NCBI GenBank assembly: GCA_028023455.1 | Contig: JAQFVV010000028.1 | Coordinates: 753,501 to 817,500, forward strand | Length of the DNA stretch: 64,000 nt | From: Epiperipatus broadwayi | Lineage: Eukaryota; Onychophora; Udeonychophora; Euonychophora; Peripatidae | Reading direction: 5' to 3' | Shown: positions 1-12,625 of the stretch, one piece after another | How the letters are laid out: each line of letters begins with the position of its first letter | Position numbering within the stretch: the first letter of the stretch is position 1 | Notes under the pieces: model-generated | Told to the model about the DNA's origin: nothing | Databases searched by the model: none | Seen by the model: only the letters and a program-made list of their open reading frames with translations | Translations under genes and position numbers: made by a program

Positions 1-2739
1 CCATCTATTATTATTTAACACACAGAAAGATGCAAAAATAAATAAATAATAAAAATCATAATAGCTTCTTAAAGTAATAATTTAGAATCATCGATACATT
101 CCTCAAGATTAGATTATTTAACCTTTTTATTGCCAAATTCCAGTTGGTCAAGTGAGTTAAAACTCTAAACTTTTGATTGGTCAATTACAGATTCAGCAGT
201 AAAATATATATATTCATCTTTTAATATTATATTCATTTTAGTTTCATTTGTAAAAAGTATAATAATAATTTGTCAGATTATGAAAGTGAACAAAATTTTT
301 TCCAAAAATAAATTTCTGTTTATAATTATAAAAATATTTGATAGTGGAAGACTAAAAAAATAGTTCATAACAAATTAGAAAGTGCTGCGGATGTCATTGA
401 TTTCTTTCTCAACTTACATTCATGTAAAAGAAGTTTTTACTAAAATCTTACTATGTTTCTAAAATAATTATATTTTTAGCATATTTTATCAAATTACATT
501 ATAATATGTAAAAAAAAAACCTAAAAAAACACTCTAAAACAACATTTTCATTTTCAAAATCAAAACACAGAAGTTGGAGTGGTGAAAATTATTGACAAGC
601 GCTCTTCCTTTCTTCAGAATGAGAACCAACTAATCAGCATCTAGGAAAGCCTGCCTTCTTCCATTGTTATAGCTTCTTACATCAATATTATTGATTTTTT
701 ACTTGTAAAATAATTCTAAAAAGGGCAGCATCTTACGGTACTTTTTAGACTTTAAAATGAGCCTAAATTCACTACGAGAACTAAATATTGTCGAGCATGT
801 TGAAGCCGTGTTCGAGTTGATTCACGTCTTTCTTTAAAAGTGTTAACTTAAATATATATATATATTCTTTTCCTATTGTGTTGGATATTTATTTGCTTCA
901 TTTTTGATTAAAACTATACTCCTCTTTTGGACTACAAGTATGAACTCTTTATATTTATTATTTATAATAGGACTCCATTATGGCCCCTAAATTCAATATC
1001 TTCCTTTATATCCTCATTAATTCTAAAACTTCAATAAACATTTATCATGGACTATATAATCTTTAGTATATAAAACTTTTATAAATAAAAAATATAGAAA
1101 TGACTCCTATTTCATGGATGAAGAAATATGCAATTATAACATAAACAAAATATCTACAGCATGATCTACCTTTTTAAAAATGCCTAATGATAAAATTATG
1201 AATTAAATTCTGAAGAGAAATATTAAATAATGATAAAATTGTAAACATAAATATAATACATTATGTGTATATTTATGAATGATTCCTACAAGAACAAACG
1301 ACAATCAATTTAACTTCCAACTTACGTTGTGTTCAACAGATATATATATATATATATAGCAGCTGTGTACAACGCATTTAAATTACAACAACAACAAGTG
1401 TTTTAATGACAAATAATATCTAATATATAATCATTTGTTAATAAACTGAAATTTGAAATCAGTTTATTTATATAACATACATATATAAGATGTAAGAATT
1501 ACAGTACAACAGAAAATTGTTAATAATAGGTGACCTCTAGCATTTTTACTATTAATGTTGACAAATTAAAGATTTAAAATAATCTACTTATATCACATAT
1601 GAATATATATTGCATGTGAATCATAATAAATAGAAAATTTTAATACTCAATGAAACTTAATATGTTGTTAATTATAACGATGGATTAACCCAAAATTAGT
1701 TTACATAACCTTAAAAACAATCGTCCAAAAACAAAATAAATATAAAGACCAAATTAGTTACCATTTAATCGTTTTTATTCTCTCTTCATTTTAATGTTCA
1801 ATAACTATTTAATGTGTTCACACATGGGTTAAGATAACATGTAAAATAGTTTAATATGACAAACATGTAAATTCATGAACCCTTTTGTTTTATACTATCC
1901 CGGTTAGGTTATGATGTATCAGCTAAAATGATGGACCGATTTTGAATATTTAACTAATGCTTAGATTGGCTTGCCGAACTATTCATTGTATTTTTTTTCT
2001 ATTCCAGATGTCTGCTCATCAATAAGATGTTTATTTTCACTAGATCTTGATCGTGAAATAGAGCAATATGGAGGGTTTGAATTCTGGACAATAAATTTAT
2101 CATTTAGTCTGTCATTTTTAATGATATATCAAGACCAATAAATATTGTCATTATGGAAAGAAAATTGTATATGAGATAACAGCAAAGTTTTGCTTTTTAT
2201 CTTTAAAGGTGATCGTCAATCCTTGATGCTATAGTAGTTTTTATGTCTATAATTTAGCTCAGTTTTTCATGCACTGCTAATATAAATATGTTTATTACAA
2301 CAATCGTTGATTATTTTAAATATTAAAATTTTTAAAAAAAATTACATATAAAAATTAGTTTTACAGTTTACAAAAATAAATAAATAAATATATAAACAAC
2401 AAATAATAAAATTACATCACACAATTTCAAAAACAAAAATATGATCTAAATACATTTAGTAATATTATATGTCAATATCTTTATGAAATCTATATACACA
2501 TACATATGTAATTTTATATATCACCACTGACATTTAAATCCCTCAATCATAAATAAATGCATATACAAAAAAAAACACAAAAAAACAATAACAACAACCA
2601 ATAACAACAACAATAACATATATATATATATAAACTCCTATATCAAAGTCAAATCAAATATTTTTTGTTTTTTAAACAATAATGACACTTTGATGGAAAG
2701 GATGGGTCTTTCCAATCTTTACAATATATATGTAACAAT
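1..2739. other. AT-rich DNA, no gene
   Basis: No coding potential, RNA gene or recognisable repeat was found. The stretch is dominated by A and T runs, with an (AT)n microsatellite at 1340-1358 and short TA runs near 2620. Open frames here are short and have no recognisable motif. Confidence 0.6.
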
Positions 2740-3865
2740 ATTTTGACATTGGTAAGAAACTTATTTCTGCAAAAAGAAACAAAACTATTACTAAACAGAG
2801 AGATGACATCATGAAATGTGTAGAAGAGTTCTATCAAGAATTATTTTGTAATAAAAAACAAGTACCTCCTACAACTATTATATCTTCTCTATTGCCCAGA
2901 ATTTTAAATAAAGAAGTGAGACATGCAATTAAATTTATGAGAAGGGAAAAGCTCCAGGTAATAGTGGAATTATATCGATATCTTAAAAGAAGCAGGTGGA
3001 AAAATATAATTTTTTTGACAAGGTTATATACCAAATGTCTAAATGATAGAGATGTACCACATGATTGGAAGAATGTAATATTAATATTTAAAAAAGTGAT
3101 AAAGAAGATATTAGAAATTACAGACCTATCAGTTTTATGTAAAAATTTTCCAAGACAATTAAACTTATATACAGAAAAATTTGGATTTCAAACAACCAAA
3201 AGAGCAAGCTGGATTTAAAAATGGTTTTAGTACAGATCATATCCAAGAATTGAGAGAAGTTATAGAAAGGACCAATGAATATGGATTGACATTATGCTTT
3301 GGATTTGTAGATTATGAAAAAGCATTTGATTCTATAAGCATTTCTTTAGTGATTAAAGAATATATATAAAAATGTAACAGCAACAATTAGATTATATAAT
3401 GATACTAAAAGATTAATATTAACAATATGTAAGACAGAGTAACTCCTTAATCTCCAAAATGTTTTACAAACAGTGCTGCAAGAAGTATTTTGTAGATTAA
3501 AATGAGAAGCTAAAGGAATAAAAGTAAATGGAGATTATTTAAGTCATTTAGATTTAAAGATTTTGTAGTTGTTTTCACAAATAATGCTTTAGAGCTTCAG
3601 GAAATGTTGCAGGAGTTATTAGATGAAAATAAAAAAGTAGGACTCAAGATAAACAATAAAAAAGATTAAAGTAATGTTCAGTGGATTTTCTCAAAAGATG
3701 AAAATAAAGATGGATAATGATGAATTAGAAGAAATTGACAACTACAAATATCTTGTTCAGATTATTACTACAGGTGGAAATATAATGGATGAAATTACTC
3801 GTTGAATTAAACTTGGTTGGAATGCTTTTGGTAGAAATGATATTAAAAGAAAATATGCTTATGTT
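2740..3865 (+). pseudogene. RTE-type LINE relic A, reverse transcriptase part
   Basis: This is a decayed non-LTR retrotransposon reverse transcriptase spread over all three frames. The N-terminal side reads DDIMKCVEEFYQELF, then LNKEVRHAIKFMRREK and CLNDRDVPHDWKN. After a frame change near 3180 comes QAGFKNGFSTDHIQ and the catalytic FVDYEKAFDSI box. The region of the second catalytic box (about 3550-3580) is damaged: FADD reads as FKDF-like. These motifs are typical of the RTE clade, whose protein copies element RNA at a nicked target site. Many stops and frameshifts show it is dead. The same element continues at 4262-4505 beyond an inserted SINE. The clade call rests on motif memory, not a tree. 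Confidence 0.8.
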
Positions 3866-4178
3866 GTATTTTTATATTGGACTATTTCCATCATTTAATA
3901 TGAGTATTGAATGTCTTTAGACAATTTTAACTTTATATATTCCAAATACATTCAACTGTTAATAATAGTACATCAAACAGATTAGTATATACACAACATT
4001 TTAAGAGGTATTATTCTTCCCTCTTCTTTAGGTGTTGCTGGCCTGATTAGTGACAGTACTAGCATGGGATTTGAACCTGGACCCTTACATTCTTGAGTAT
4101 TGAATTTTAAGGTAACAATCTAACCAACTGAGTCATCCTGCCAAAGACAACAGTCAGTAGAAATTTCATATACTTATC
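3865..4178 (-). mobile_element. tRNA-derived SINE, family SINE-2, inserted in LINE A
   Basis: On the minus strand this starts near 4178. It has a tRNA-like head with an A box (TGACTCAGTTGG) and a B box (GGTTCAAATCC) around 4070-4130, then a body and a tail ending near 3865. It is nearly the same as the copies at 42437-42985 and interrupts relic A: LINE text stops at about 3865 and resumes by about 4262. The body holds a CUAAAGA box and an AGAGG/CCUCU hairpin related to the hammerhead-like core described for this family. Confidence 0.75.
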
Positions 4179-4261
4179 TTTGAGATTGCTCCTGATTTCT
4201 CCATTTTTTCCTAAGAGCAAAGTTGATTACTGGTCTCCATACATTATTTATAGTCACACTA

Positions 4262-4505
4262 GGTTGGCTTATGACAAGAAGAATTCAAAAATAAAATACC
4301 TAGTTCAGACAACAGGTGTCACTGACATCATTGAAAAAATTGACTGTGCAGTTGGGCTGGGAATATTACCAGAAGTAATGATAATAGATGGACAGTTGAA
4401 ATCTTAAACTGGATTTGAAGAGATTGTAAAAGACCCAAAAGACATCACATGTGAGATGGATGGATGTGGAGAAGAGAGGCTAGAGATTGGAGAACATGAT
4501 AAACT
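4262..4505 (+). pseudogene. RTE LINE relic A, 3' part
   Basis: This continues relic A after the SINE. Translated pieces give TGVTDIIEKI, then text matching the WAGHIARRDD, NWIPRDCKRP and HVRWMD stretch seen in relics B, C, F and G, all broken by substitutions and stops. This is the conserved C-terminal tail of RTE-type ORF2. The piece ends near the usual stop without the short TGATG-type tail. Confidence 0.7.
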
Positions 4506-6041
4506 TATAATATTATAGATTTTCAAGTTTTTTGTTTTAATGGTAAACATGTAAAATATTACATTGTAATAGTTGACCACTGGTGTAGTTTGTGACCTAT
4601 TGGCCCTTATTTAATACACATTGTTTGGTTATGTCAAGTGACATCATAAACTCTAATATGTTTTTCTTTTATTATAACTATGCCACTTATTATAATATTT
4701 AATAATTAGGGTAGTCCTATCATCTGCTATTTTTTAATTACTAAAACTTACATTAGGTGGCATAACTGTGGTGAAAGACAAAAATAAGTTGGAGTCGTGA
4801 TATTTTTATTAATTTCATAAGCTCTAATTATTGAAGACGCTTGAAGGTGCTTAAAACATTTAAATTGTACAAAAGATAATATCAAATTGATAAAACAATA
4901 GGACTTGCACTAAAATGGTTTCACATATATTATAAAGATATATACGTCTTAGACCTGCTGCGACGGTTGAATGCCATACCTTTCTCCAGTGGGTATGGGG
5001 ATATGTGCATGGTAGAATGTAAAAGTCACAACTACGGTTTTCTACTGTCACAAACACGGGCAGTAAGTCTAATATATAAGTACCGTGAGAAATCTTTATA
5101 AACCCTATATACATATCTATTAAAAAAAATAATGAAGTTATATTACTTTGATTATAATTTGATTAAACTTTTTCATTCAGTTTAGCAATAGCGCCCTCTA
5201 TTTTTTGATGACTTTTTTTAAAAAAAAATTATCACGAGGGATTTTCTAAACAAAAAATAATGATCATAAATAAATAAATTTAATTTTCAGTTATTTCAAT
5301 AGAAAAAAAAATAATTGCATAAGTTCTGCTTTTAAATGCAAGCTTAAATTTTCAAAGTTGATAATTATGATAGAAATAAAACCTCAGTGGAAATGTAGTT
5401 ATTAAATCGCGAACATAAATAGAAAAGAAAAAAAAAGAGGACAGAAAATTGAATTGAAGAAGAGATTATCGCGAACTAAGATTTTTATTACAACTCTCAA
5501 GTATCTCAGTAATTAGAATACTTTGAGGAAATCATTGTTAATTGACAAAGACAATCATTATTTAATTGCTTTTATTTTCTATATATTTTTTTAAAAAATC
5601 TTTTTAAAATTAAAGCTTTACTGCTTTGGAAATATTGACAGTAATCTCATAAAATCATTTCTATTTTGTTCTATTGTTTCACTTCGAGTATTATGAAAAG
5701 AAAAAAAAATAATGGACTGATATTTTACAATATAATTGCTTTGATTAACCAATGGAAAGATTTTTTTAAAACAGTAATAGGATTAGAATCGTTTGTTTGT
5801 TAGAAATTTTTTGAAATTCTAAAAACTAAAAAGAAGATAAGAAATAGTAACAAAGGAAGCTAATTTCTAAAACAATGAGCGTGGAAAAAATTTCAAAACA
5901 GATATGGCCGTGCATTGGTATGTTTTTGTTTAAAATAAATCCAACATTATAAGATAAGATATGAATAATAACAAGTTCGCAAAATAATACACACACACAC
6001 AATTTATTTGATTTATCGCACAAAAAGAATGTAAGTCTAAT
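4506..6041. other. AT-rich DNA, no supported gene
   Basis: A stretch at 4905-5115 is less AT-rich than its surroundings and has an 84-codon minus-strand frame, but I recognise no domain, splice context or repeat in it. The rest is low-complexity DNA with a short CA run near 5991-6000. Confidence 0.5.
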
Positions 6042-6056
6042 AAAATATTAATAGCT

Positions 6057-6155
6057 GTCTTGCGTTGGTGGTCGAGAGGTCAGCGCTGCCTTGCACTTGC
6101 AGGCAGTTGCCCGAGTTGCGGGTTCGCGTCCCGGCCGATGCTATGACACTTAAAA
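6057..6155 (+). mobile_element. tRNA-derived SINE, family SINE-1, intact insertion
   Basis: It has a tRNA-like head with A box TGGTCGAGAGG (6069-6079) and B box GGTTCGCGTCC (6121-6131), followed by CCGGCCGATGCTATGACA and an A-rich tail. A perfect 15-bp target-site duplication, AAAATATTAATAGCT, lies at 6042-6056 and 6156-6170. This shows LINE-style retroposition. The long insert between the boxes resembles a Leu/Ser-type tRNA with a long variable arm. Other copies are at 8812, 10583, 60971 and 62560. Confidence 0.92.
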
Positions 6156-6299
6156 AAAATATTAATAGCTGAAAGATACTATATATGAATACTATGACTG
6201 TAATAAGCACAAACTTTTATAAGTATGATTAAATATTATATCCAGTTTATTTACAACATATATTAGCATTTATCATAGATTTATTACTATTATTATTTG

Positions 6300-6545
6300 A
6301 CTGTTGGGGCTTTGGCTAAATTAAATTACTAAGCCTATTAATATATGATATGGGCCTGAACTATTCAGGCCCATATGATTATTTCAGTTGGAGAAAACAC
6401 CTGTAGATGTCTGAAATTGTCAGAGCTTCTTCTTAAGAGTTAAGTATTAGATAAATGCTTAGCTTCAGTTGATATTCTAGTTCCTCACTGAAGAGAGTCA
6501 TGGCTTGAAACAGATCTCTTAGAAAATAAGCTCGGTTAGAGGTAT
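6300..6545 (+). repeat. Family E repeat relic with decayed hammerhead core
   Basis: It begins with a near-perfect palindrome (6348-6376: 13-bp arms, 3-nt loop). It then matches family E (36071-36381 and 38788-39540), including the segment about 60-100 bp before the core. At 6488-6510 it reads CUGAAGA, a GAGUC/GGCUU hairpin and GAAAC, the conserved parts of a hammerhead ribozyme. The CCUCA block before the core is kept, but its partner after the core is lost, so this copy is judged inactive. Confidence 0.55.
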
Positions 6546-6555
6546 TAGAATGCTT

Positions 6556-6785
6556 TTTATTTTAACATATATTTGCAATATATACAACTACTACACTTTC
6601 ACTTGATATGGTTGGTTAGGCATAGCATGTCTCTATTATAACATATATTTGCAATCTATGCAACTGATACATTTTCACCTGATATGGTTGGTTAGGCATA
6701 GCATGTCTTTATTTTAATATATATTTGCAATACATACAATTGATACATTTTTGCCTGATATGGTTAATAGGCTTAGCATGTAATT
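6556..6785. repeat. Tandem repeat, 3 copies of about 77 bp
   Basis: The phrase aacatatatttgcaat recurs at 6563, 6640 and (one change) 6716, spacing 77 and 76 bp. Each unit also carries CTGATATGGTTGGTTAGG and GCATAGCATGT-like blocks, and copies diverge by a few bases. No ribozyme or coding signal is seen. Confidence 0.85.
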
Positions 6786-8156
6786 GCCATAAAATTATTG
6801 AAGGAAGGAATTTAGGTATCTAATGTTACCAGCTATTTTGACAGCTTGCCTCATGTATAGATACAATGATACATCCAGCTGCCCCATGATAGCTTGTCTC
6901 ATTTCAGGTTAAAGTTCTAGCAGTTTCCGGTTCAACATGGACTTGACTGAATGCCTTAACTTCATGGTGGACAAGGTGCAAACTGATCTTCAATTCTGAC
7001 TAATTGTTGTTGTTTCTTTTACTGCCCAATGAACTGCCTATTTATAGCCAGATCCTCTTCTATAATGAGTGCAACCAGATTCATTGAGCATCATGACCAA
7101 TTGGCCTGTTTCTGTCATGTTATTAGATATATCTTATCTATTCATATATCCATTAGTCTATAGCAATGAATAACCAATCTGATCAAGAAAAGCTGGAATC
7201 TAGAAAAGTCCTTTAGGTGAAGGTAAACTGAGCTATAATAAATAGGAAGATAAACAATTTCTAAAACTATTAATAATTGTGTTAGTATGTTTTATATATT
7301 TTAAAGATAAAAATACTTAGTTAGAAACAGTTTTATAATCAACAACTTTAGAAAAATGATTTAAACAATTTCAGTTTTAAAATGATAATCAAATAGAATG
7401 TACTTTTGGCAGAATGAGGCAAGTTGTGAGCCATAGCCTTTTAGTTCTCAAATCAGCCAATGTTACCACTGCACTAGAATATGGTACTAACATATTAGTC
7501 TGGCATTGACATATCTCATGTGTATTACTCCAGTAATAGTTTTCTAATCCACTCATCTCAGAAAAATAACTTTCTGACAAACTTAATCGATCAATTAAAG
7601 ATTTATTTGGAAAAACGATGATGTATTACTTTATTTAGTTGAAATGAAATAAATGTCTACAAACACACATTTACATTTTTTGTGAGAAATTATCAAATAA
7701 ATAAACTTAAGATTTATTTTGAAAAATGGCCAACTGCACTTTTATTTACTGGAAATGAAACAAACACGTATTTACGTTTTATGTGAGAAATGATCTTCCA
7801 TCAAATAAACCTTTAAGTATATAAATTTATCATAAGTGAAAAACAAGTCCCTTCTGCATTATAGCATAAATCAAAAAATAAATATTTTATCACTTGCAAA
7901 ATGTAATTATTTTTTTGGCCAAAACTCTGTAATTTGAAAGCTTTACAATGACTATTATGTGTGAAGTAATACACTTGTTGAAGTACTGGTTATGTGGGGC
8001 AAAAGGTTTTCTACTTTGTAAACTGTTTATGTTCTGGTTATGTTAATGTGATATGGGCATAAGTGAAGAATACTTCTTTTCATTAGAAATTTTATCAATT
8101 AAATTAGAATTAGTAAAAAAATTACATTATGACAATTTCATTAACAATTTGCAATA
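6786..8156. other. No gene recognised
   Basis: Two stretches (7600-7700 and 7740-7810) repeat each other loosely: ATGAAACAAA..., ...TGTGAGAAAT. I see no coding, RNA or transposon signal. Confidence 0.5.
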
Positions 8157-8168
8157 AAATATTCCAAG

Positions 8169-8205
<37 letters not shown>

Positions 8206-8209
8206 TGGA

Positions 8210-8246
<37 letters not shown>
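8157..8246. repeat. (TA)n microsatellite inside a palindrome
   Basis: The 15-bp block AAATATTCCAAGATA (8157-8171) is repeated inverted at 8201-8215, with a pure TA run between and a second TA run at 8216-8246. The whole segment can fold into one long hairpin. Confidence 0.9.
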
Positions 8247-8248
<2 letters not shown>

Positions 8249-8265
8249 CACTATATGTATTTTAT

Positions 8266-8635
8266 TGACCACTCAAAGAAATATGAAAAGATGCATGTTA
8301 GGAGTAACAAGAAGAGATCGAAAACACAATATATGGGTAAGAGAACAAACAGATGTTGCTGACGTCATTAAAAAAATTAAAAGACTGAAGTGGAGTTGGG
8401 CTGGACATATTGCTAGAAGAGATGATAATAAATGAACAAATTGTGAAATCTTAAACTGGATTCCAAGAGATTGTAAAAGATCTAGAAAGAGACCACATGT
8501 GAGATGGATGGGTGAAATAAAAAAGTGTGCAGGGGTGATGTGAAGAAGAGAAACTAAAGATCGGAGAAGATGGATTAAACTTGGACAGACCTTCATCCTG
8601 CAGTGGATTGATAACGGGTTGCTGATGATGTATTT
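8266..8635 (+). pseudogene. RTE LINE relic B, 3' end
   Basis: This is the C-terminal end of the same LINE family. DHSKKYEKM is followed by LKWSWAGHIARRDDN, then in shifted or stop-broken frames EILNWIPRDCKR, RPHVRWMGEIKKCAGVM and FILQWIDNG. It ends with a GATAACGGGTTGCTGATGATG tail of the TGATG type often found at RTE 3' ends. It is 5' truncated, as expected for incomplete reverse transcription. Confidence 0.8.
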
Positions 8636-8811
8636 TATTTTGTTTTTTCAAATATTGATTCAACAAATTTGCACAAAATTGTATTGATAATTTTTAAATA
8701 ATAATAAATGAGTAATTATGTATATATTATAAGTATTAATTTGTCAATTTTATTTTGAGTAAAGAAAATAAAATATCATAATGCAAAAAAAAAATATTTT
8801 ATTTTCTTGTA

Positions 8812-8876
8812 GGTTCGCGTCCCGGCCGATGCTATGACATATGAAAAATAAATAAATAAATAAATAAATAAATAAA
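8812..8876 (+). mobile_element. SINE-1 3' fragment with (AAAT)n tail
   Basis: It starts at the B box (GGTTCGCGTCC, 8812-8822), continues CCGGCCGATGCTATGACA and ends in an AAAT repeat. The 5' half is absent, so this is a 5'-truncated copy of the SINE seen intact at 6057. Confidence 0.85.
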
Positions 8877-9141
8877 AATTTTAAAAAAGGAAATCGTTCT
8901 TGACTTGGTTCATATTACTTGTAAAGCAATATATTCATATCTATAAATAAGATAGTTTTTAAAAGTATACCTAAAGATTTTTGATTATGTCTAAAAGCTC
9001 CCCTCTCCATATGAAAATATTGCTCCAGGCCCTGCTTTTTCTCTTGGGGACAGCTGTGATAACAAAATATATATGAGGATAAAAATAGTAAATATAGTTT
9101 TGCTTCTTAAGTACATTATTTAAAAGATATATATATATATA

Positions 9142-10262
9142 ATCCAAAGTGGTTTTAGTATAGTAGATCATATCCAAGTATTGAGAGAAATTATAGAAAG
9201 GACCAATGAATATGAGTTGCCATTATGCTTTGAATTTGTAGATTATGGAAAGGCATTTGATTCTATAAACACTACTTCAGTAATTAAAGAATTGGATCAT
9301 CAAGGTATAGAGCAACAATTATATTACATAAAGATAATAGGAAGGTCAACATTGAGAAGGGTTCAATGTAAGACAGGGTGACTCCGCATCTCCAAAACTT
9401 TTTGCAGCAGTTCTGCAAAAAATATTTTGTGGATTAAAGTGAGAAGCTAAAGAAATAAAAGTAAATAGAAATTATTTAAGTCATTTAGTTTTGCAGATGA
9501 TGTAGTTGTTTTTGCAAATAATGCTTCAGAGCTTCAGGAAATTTGCAGGAGTTATCAGATGAAAGTGAGAAAGTAGGACTAAAGATACACATTAAAAAGA
9601 CTAAAGTAGTGTTCAATGGATTTTTTCAAAAGATGAAAATAAAGACTGATTATGAAGAGTTAAAAGAAGTTAACTACAAATATCTCAGTCAGATTATTAC
9701 TACAGATGGAAACATAATGGATGAAATTAATCATAGAATTAAACTTGTTTGGAGTGCTTTTGGTAGAAACAACTTAGTAATAAAAGAAAATATGCCTATG
9801 TCTTTGAAAAGGAAGTTTTTAATAAATGTGTTTTAGCAGTTTTTATTTATGAACCTGAGACTTGGACATTTAATAGAAGGGCAATACAAAGATTTCAGAC
9901 CATTCAAAAATATGGAGAGATGCATGTTAGGAGTAATGAGAAGAGATCAAAGATGCAATGCATAAGTAAGAGAATAAGCGGGTGTTACTGGTATCATGGA
10001 AAGAATTAACAGACAGAAGTGGAATTGGGGCTGGATATATTTCTAGAAGAGATGATTGATAATAGATGAACAATTGAAATCTTAAACCTGGATTCCAAAA
10101 GATTGTAAAAATCCAGAAAAAGACCACATGTGGAATGTGGATGAAGTAAGAAAGTGTGCAGGAGTGATGTGGAGAAGAGGGGCTAGATATCGGAGATGGA
10201 TTGAACTTGGAGAGACCTTAATCCTGCAATGGAATTGATAATGGTTGACGATCATGGTCCTA
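9142..10262 (+). pseudogene. RTE LINE relic C
   Basis: This is a longer decayed copy. It opens in the reverse transcriptase with SGFSIVDHIQ, VIERTNEYELPLCFEF (one change from relic A) and VDYGKAFDSI, where the usual E of DYEKAFD is G. FADDVVVFANNASELQE at about 9487-9540 is the second catalytic box. A readable 97-codon piece follows (9543-9836: NYKYLSQIITTDGNIMDEI). The WAGHI...HVRW tail follows in broken frames, then the 3' end at about 10262 with GGTTGACGATCATGG. Several stops and frameshifts make it non-functional. Confidence 0.85.
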
Positions 10263-10582
10263 TAAAATATGAGAAGAAAATGTGGAAATTGAGGGCTCTT
10301 CTACATAATAACAAAACATTTCATTCATTGTTCTATAACAATGATCAGATAGTTTTGGTTTAGGATAATGATGATCTGAGATACTTGGCTCAAAAATTAG
10401 TAGAGGAATATTGAAAATGTCTAGAAAAAAAAATTAATAAAGAAGTCTTGTTAAAATATAAATATTTCAATATTGTGGTTAAAACGTAAATCTCTAAAAT
10501 GAAAATCAAAATATAGTCATAATTAGTAAAAAGAAAAAGGCATATTGTTCTGCATTAATATATTTTTTCTTGTTTTATTATT

Positions 10583-10692
10583 ATTATTTTTTCTCATGTG
10601 TCATAGCATCAGCCGGGAAGCGAACCCGCTAACCCGGGACAATTGTTCGTAAAGCAGCCATCGCTGACCTCTCGACGACCAATGCTTGACAG
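10583..10692 (-). mobile_element. SINE-1 insertion, minus strand
   Basis: Same family as 6057. Read on the minus strand it has the A box near 10675, then the B box near 10625 and CCGGCTGATGCTATGACA near 10600. A perfect 15-bp duplication, TCTTGTTTTATTATT, lies at 10568-10582 and 10693-10707. Confidence 0.9.
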
Positions 10693-10707
10693 TCTTGTTT
10701 TATTATT

Positions 10708-11565
10708 CAAATTAAAAAAATAAAATATAACTTAGTAAAATAAGAAGTTTTAAAAACTTTTACATATTGTTAATTTTAAAAAGTAAAATTAAAAACTTAT
10801 AATTAAGAGTGAAAACCTGAGGTAATTTTTGGCAAGCAATATTATTTCTTAAAAATCCTGAAAACACTTCGCGAATTAGTATTAAATTTCCAAGCTTGTG
10901 CAGTAGAAAAACAAACATAATTATACTTTAAAAATAGATCTAAATTTAATAAGCATAAAGTTTCAATGTAAAAGACGTATAAATAATCACAATTATTCAT
11001 TTTAACAGCTGTAGGAGATCAAATGTAATTAATAGCCAGTTTTAATCTTTCAAAATGTTAAGACTATGCAGGTGGCAGGTGAAGATGCTGTGTTTTCATC
11101 AAACGATCGTTTAATATATTGAAATAGTGCTAAAAGACAAATTTGTTTAGTTGTATGTTGTAGATTAATTATCTAAATAAATTGAATTGATGGTTTTTAA
11201 TTATAATAGTGCTAAAATAAATGGAGTATTATATCATATATAATATTATTCGTTTATTTTTATATACAAGGAACTCTGCGCTCGCAGTTCTAGCTTTCTA
11301 ACATTTTATGAACTCCCGAACAAAAAACCATTTGCCCTTTTTAAAAATATATATGTACAAGAGGGAACGTGATCCAACTGGTACATCAACTAATCAATGC
11401 CCGCTGTTCCACTACCAATATAATTAACAAGAGATACATGGTATGCAATGTGCTGAAAATAAAACGAGAAATGGTCTGCAATGTAATAATTATTCACTTT
11501 CCGATCAGGTATTAAAAGTGGACAGATACCAGTAACTTACTTTTTGAGAATGATATAACACAGGT
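10708..11565. other. No gene recognised
   Basis: AT-rich sequence. No domain-bearing frame, SINE boxes or terminal repeats were found. Confidence 0.5.
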
Positions 11566-12410
11566 GTGGTAATTCAGGTGTTTGTTACATCTAGTTCACA
11601 TGACAGGTGAAAATTCTTTATGAAATATATTACACGCATAGTGAGAGAAAATGATCTGAGATTTTGCACTGGCAGATGGTTGAGAAATGATAAGAGTTGA
11701 GAAAAGGAGCACAAATATTTAAAAATATTCATGCAATTAAATGCTAATTTACTTTTCCACAAGGTGTTAAAATAAATATAAATCATTCCTAATTTATGAG
11801 AGTGTAGTATAGTGGAGACACACCAGGCTTTCCACATAGATATGGAGAATCAGGAGTTTGATGCAACTAGTTTACTTGAGGAGTGGAGGCTGTTGGTGGA
11901 TAGGGAGGAGGATCTGAGCTTCTTTGATAGTGATAATTTTGGAAATGCAGTGCTTATTCATCCTTACACAATGGGTTAAAATAGATAGAAATCATCACTA
12001 ATTTGTGTCAGGGAGAATTGGAATAGAAAAATATCATTCTGTTATTAGGGGTATACAGATATTGGTATTTAATTCATCTAGTTCATGAAATTATATGGAC
12101 TAACAGAGAGTGATCTTAGTTTCTTCACTGGTGGATGGTCACAATAGGCTGAAGTTAAGATAAGAAATGCATTGAGAAAAAGCATAAAACATTTGTTACA
12201 ACATGGGCATGAACAGTCAAGTGATACTTCCAAATCATTTGAAAAGTGAAGATTGTAGGATCTGAGTTTCTGCACTGATGGATGATTGAGATATGATGGA
12301 ATTGAGATGAAAGATGCACTGATCAAAAGCAATAAAATCACATAGATGTGGAGAGTGAGGCATTTTATAATGAAACTTGTTCATGAAATACATGCATAGT
12401 AAAAGATGGT
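11566..12410 (+). repeat. Family H degenerate tandem repeat
   Basis: About four diverged units each carry, in order: a TCAGGTGTTTG-type block, TTCATGAAATACATGCATAGTGAG, GGTCTGAGTTTCTGCAC, GGTGGATGGTTGTGATATGG, GAGATGAGAAATGCACTGAC and AAAAAGCA..CACTTGT (positions vary by unit). The same blocks recur at 41525-42130 and 43228-43490. No function is recognised, and open frames inside are shadows of the repeat. Confidence 0.75.
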
Positions 12411-12411
12411 C

Positions 12412-12625
12412 TGGTTGTGATTTTGTGGAGATGGGTTAGACATATTTCTAGAAAAAATGGTAGTTGATGAACAATTGAAGTCTTAAACTGGATTATAAAA
12501 GCTTGTAAAAGACTTAAAAACTGACCAGGTGTGAGATGGTGATATGGAGTAGAGAAATTAGAGATTGGAGAAACTGGATTATATTTGAAGAGGCTTTCAG
12601 GGGACCAATAATGGCCATGGTAATG
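12412..12625 (+). pseudogene. RTE LINE relic D, 3' end
   Basis: Strongly decayed copy of the LINE tail. It reads like RWVRHISRKNG, NWI.KACKR, GVRW and NWIIFEEAFRG in broken frames, aligned by eye to relics B and C. It ends in ATGGTAATGATGAT. Confidence 0.65.

Noticed and set aside
4860-5114. 84-codon minus-strand frame, possible exon
   Set aside because: No motif, no splice context I trust and no second copy in the window; left as unassigned.
5190-5215. GCGCCCTCTATT, similar to GCGCCATCTATTA at 36877
   Set aside because: Two short matches only; too little to define an element.
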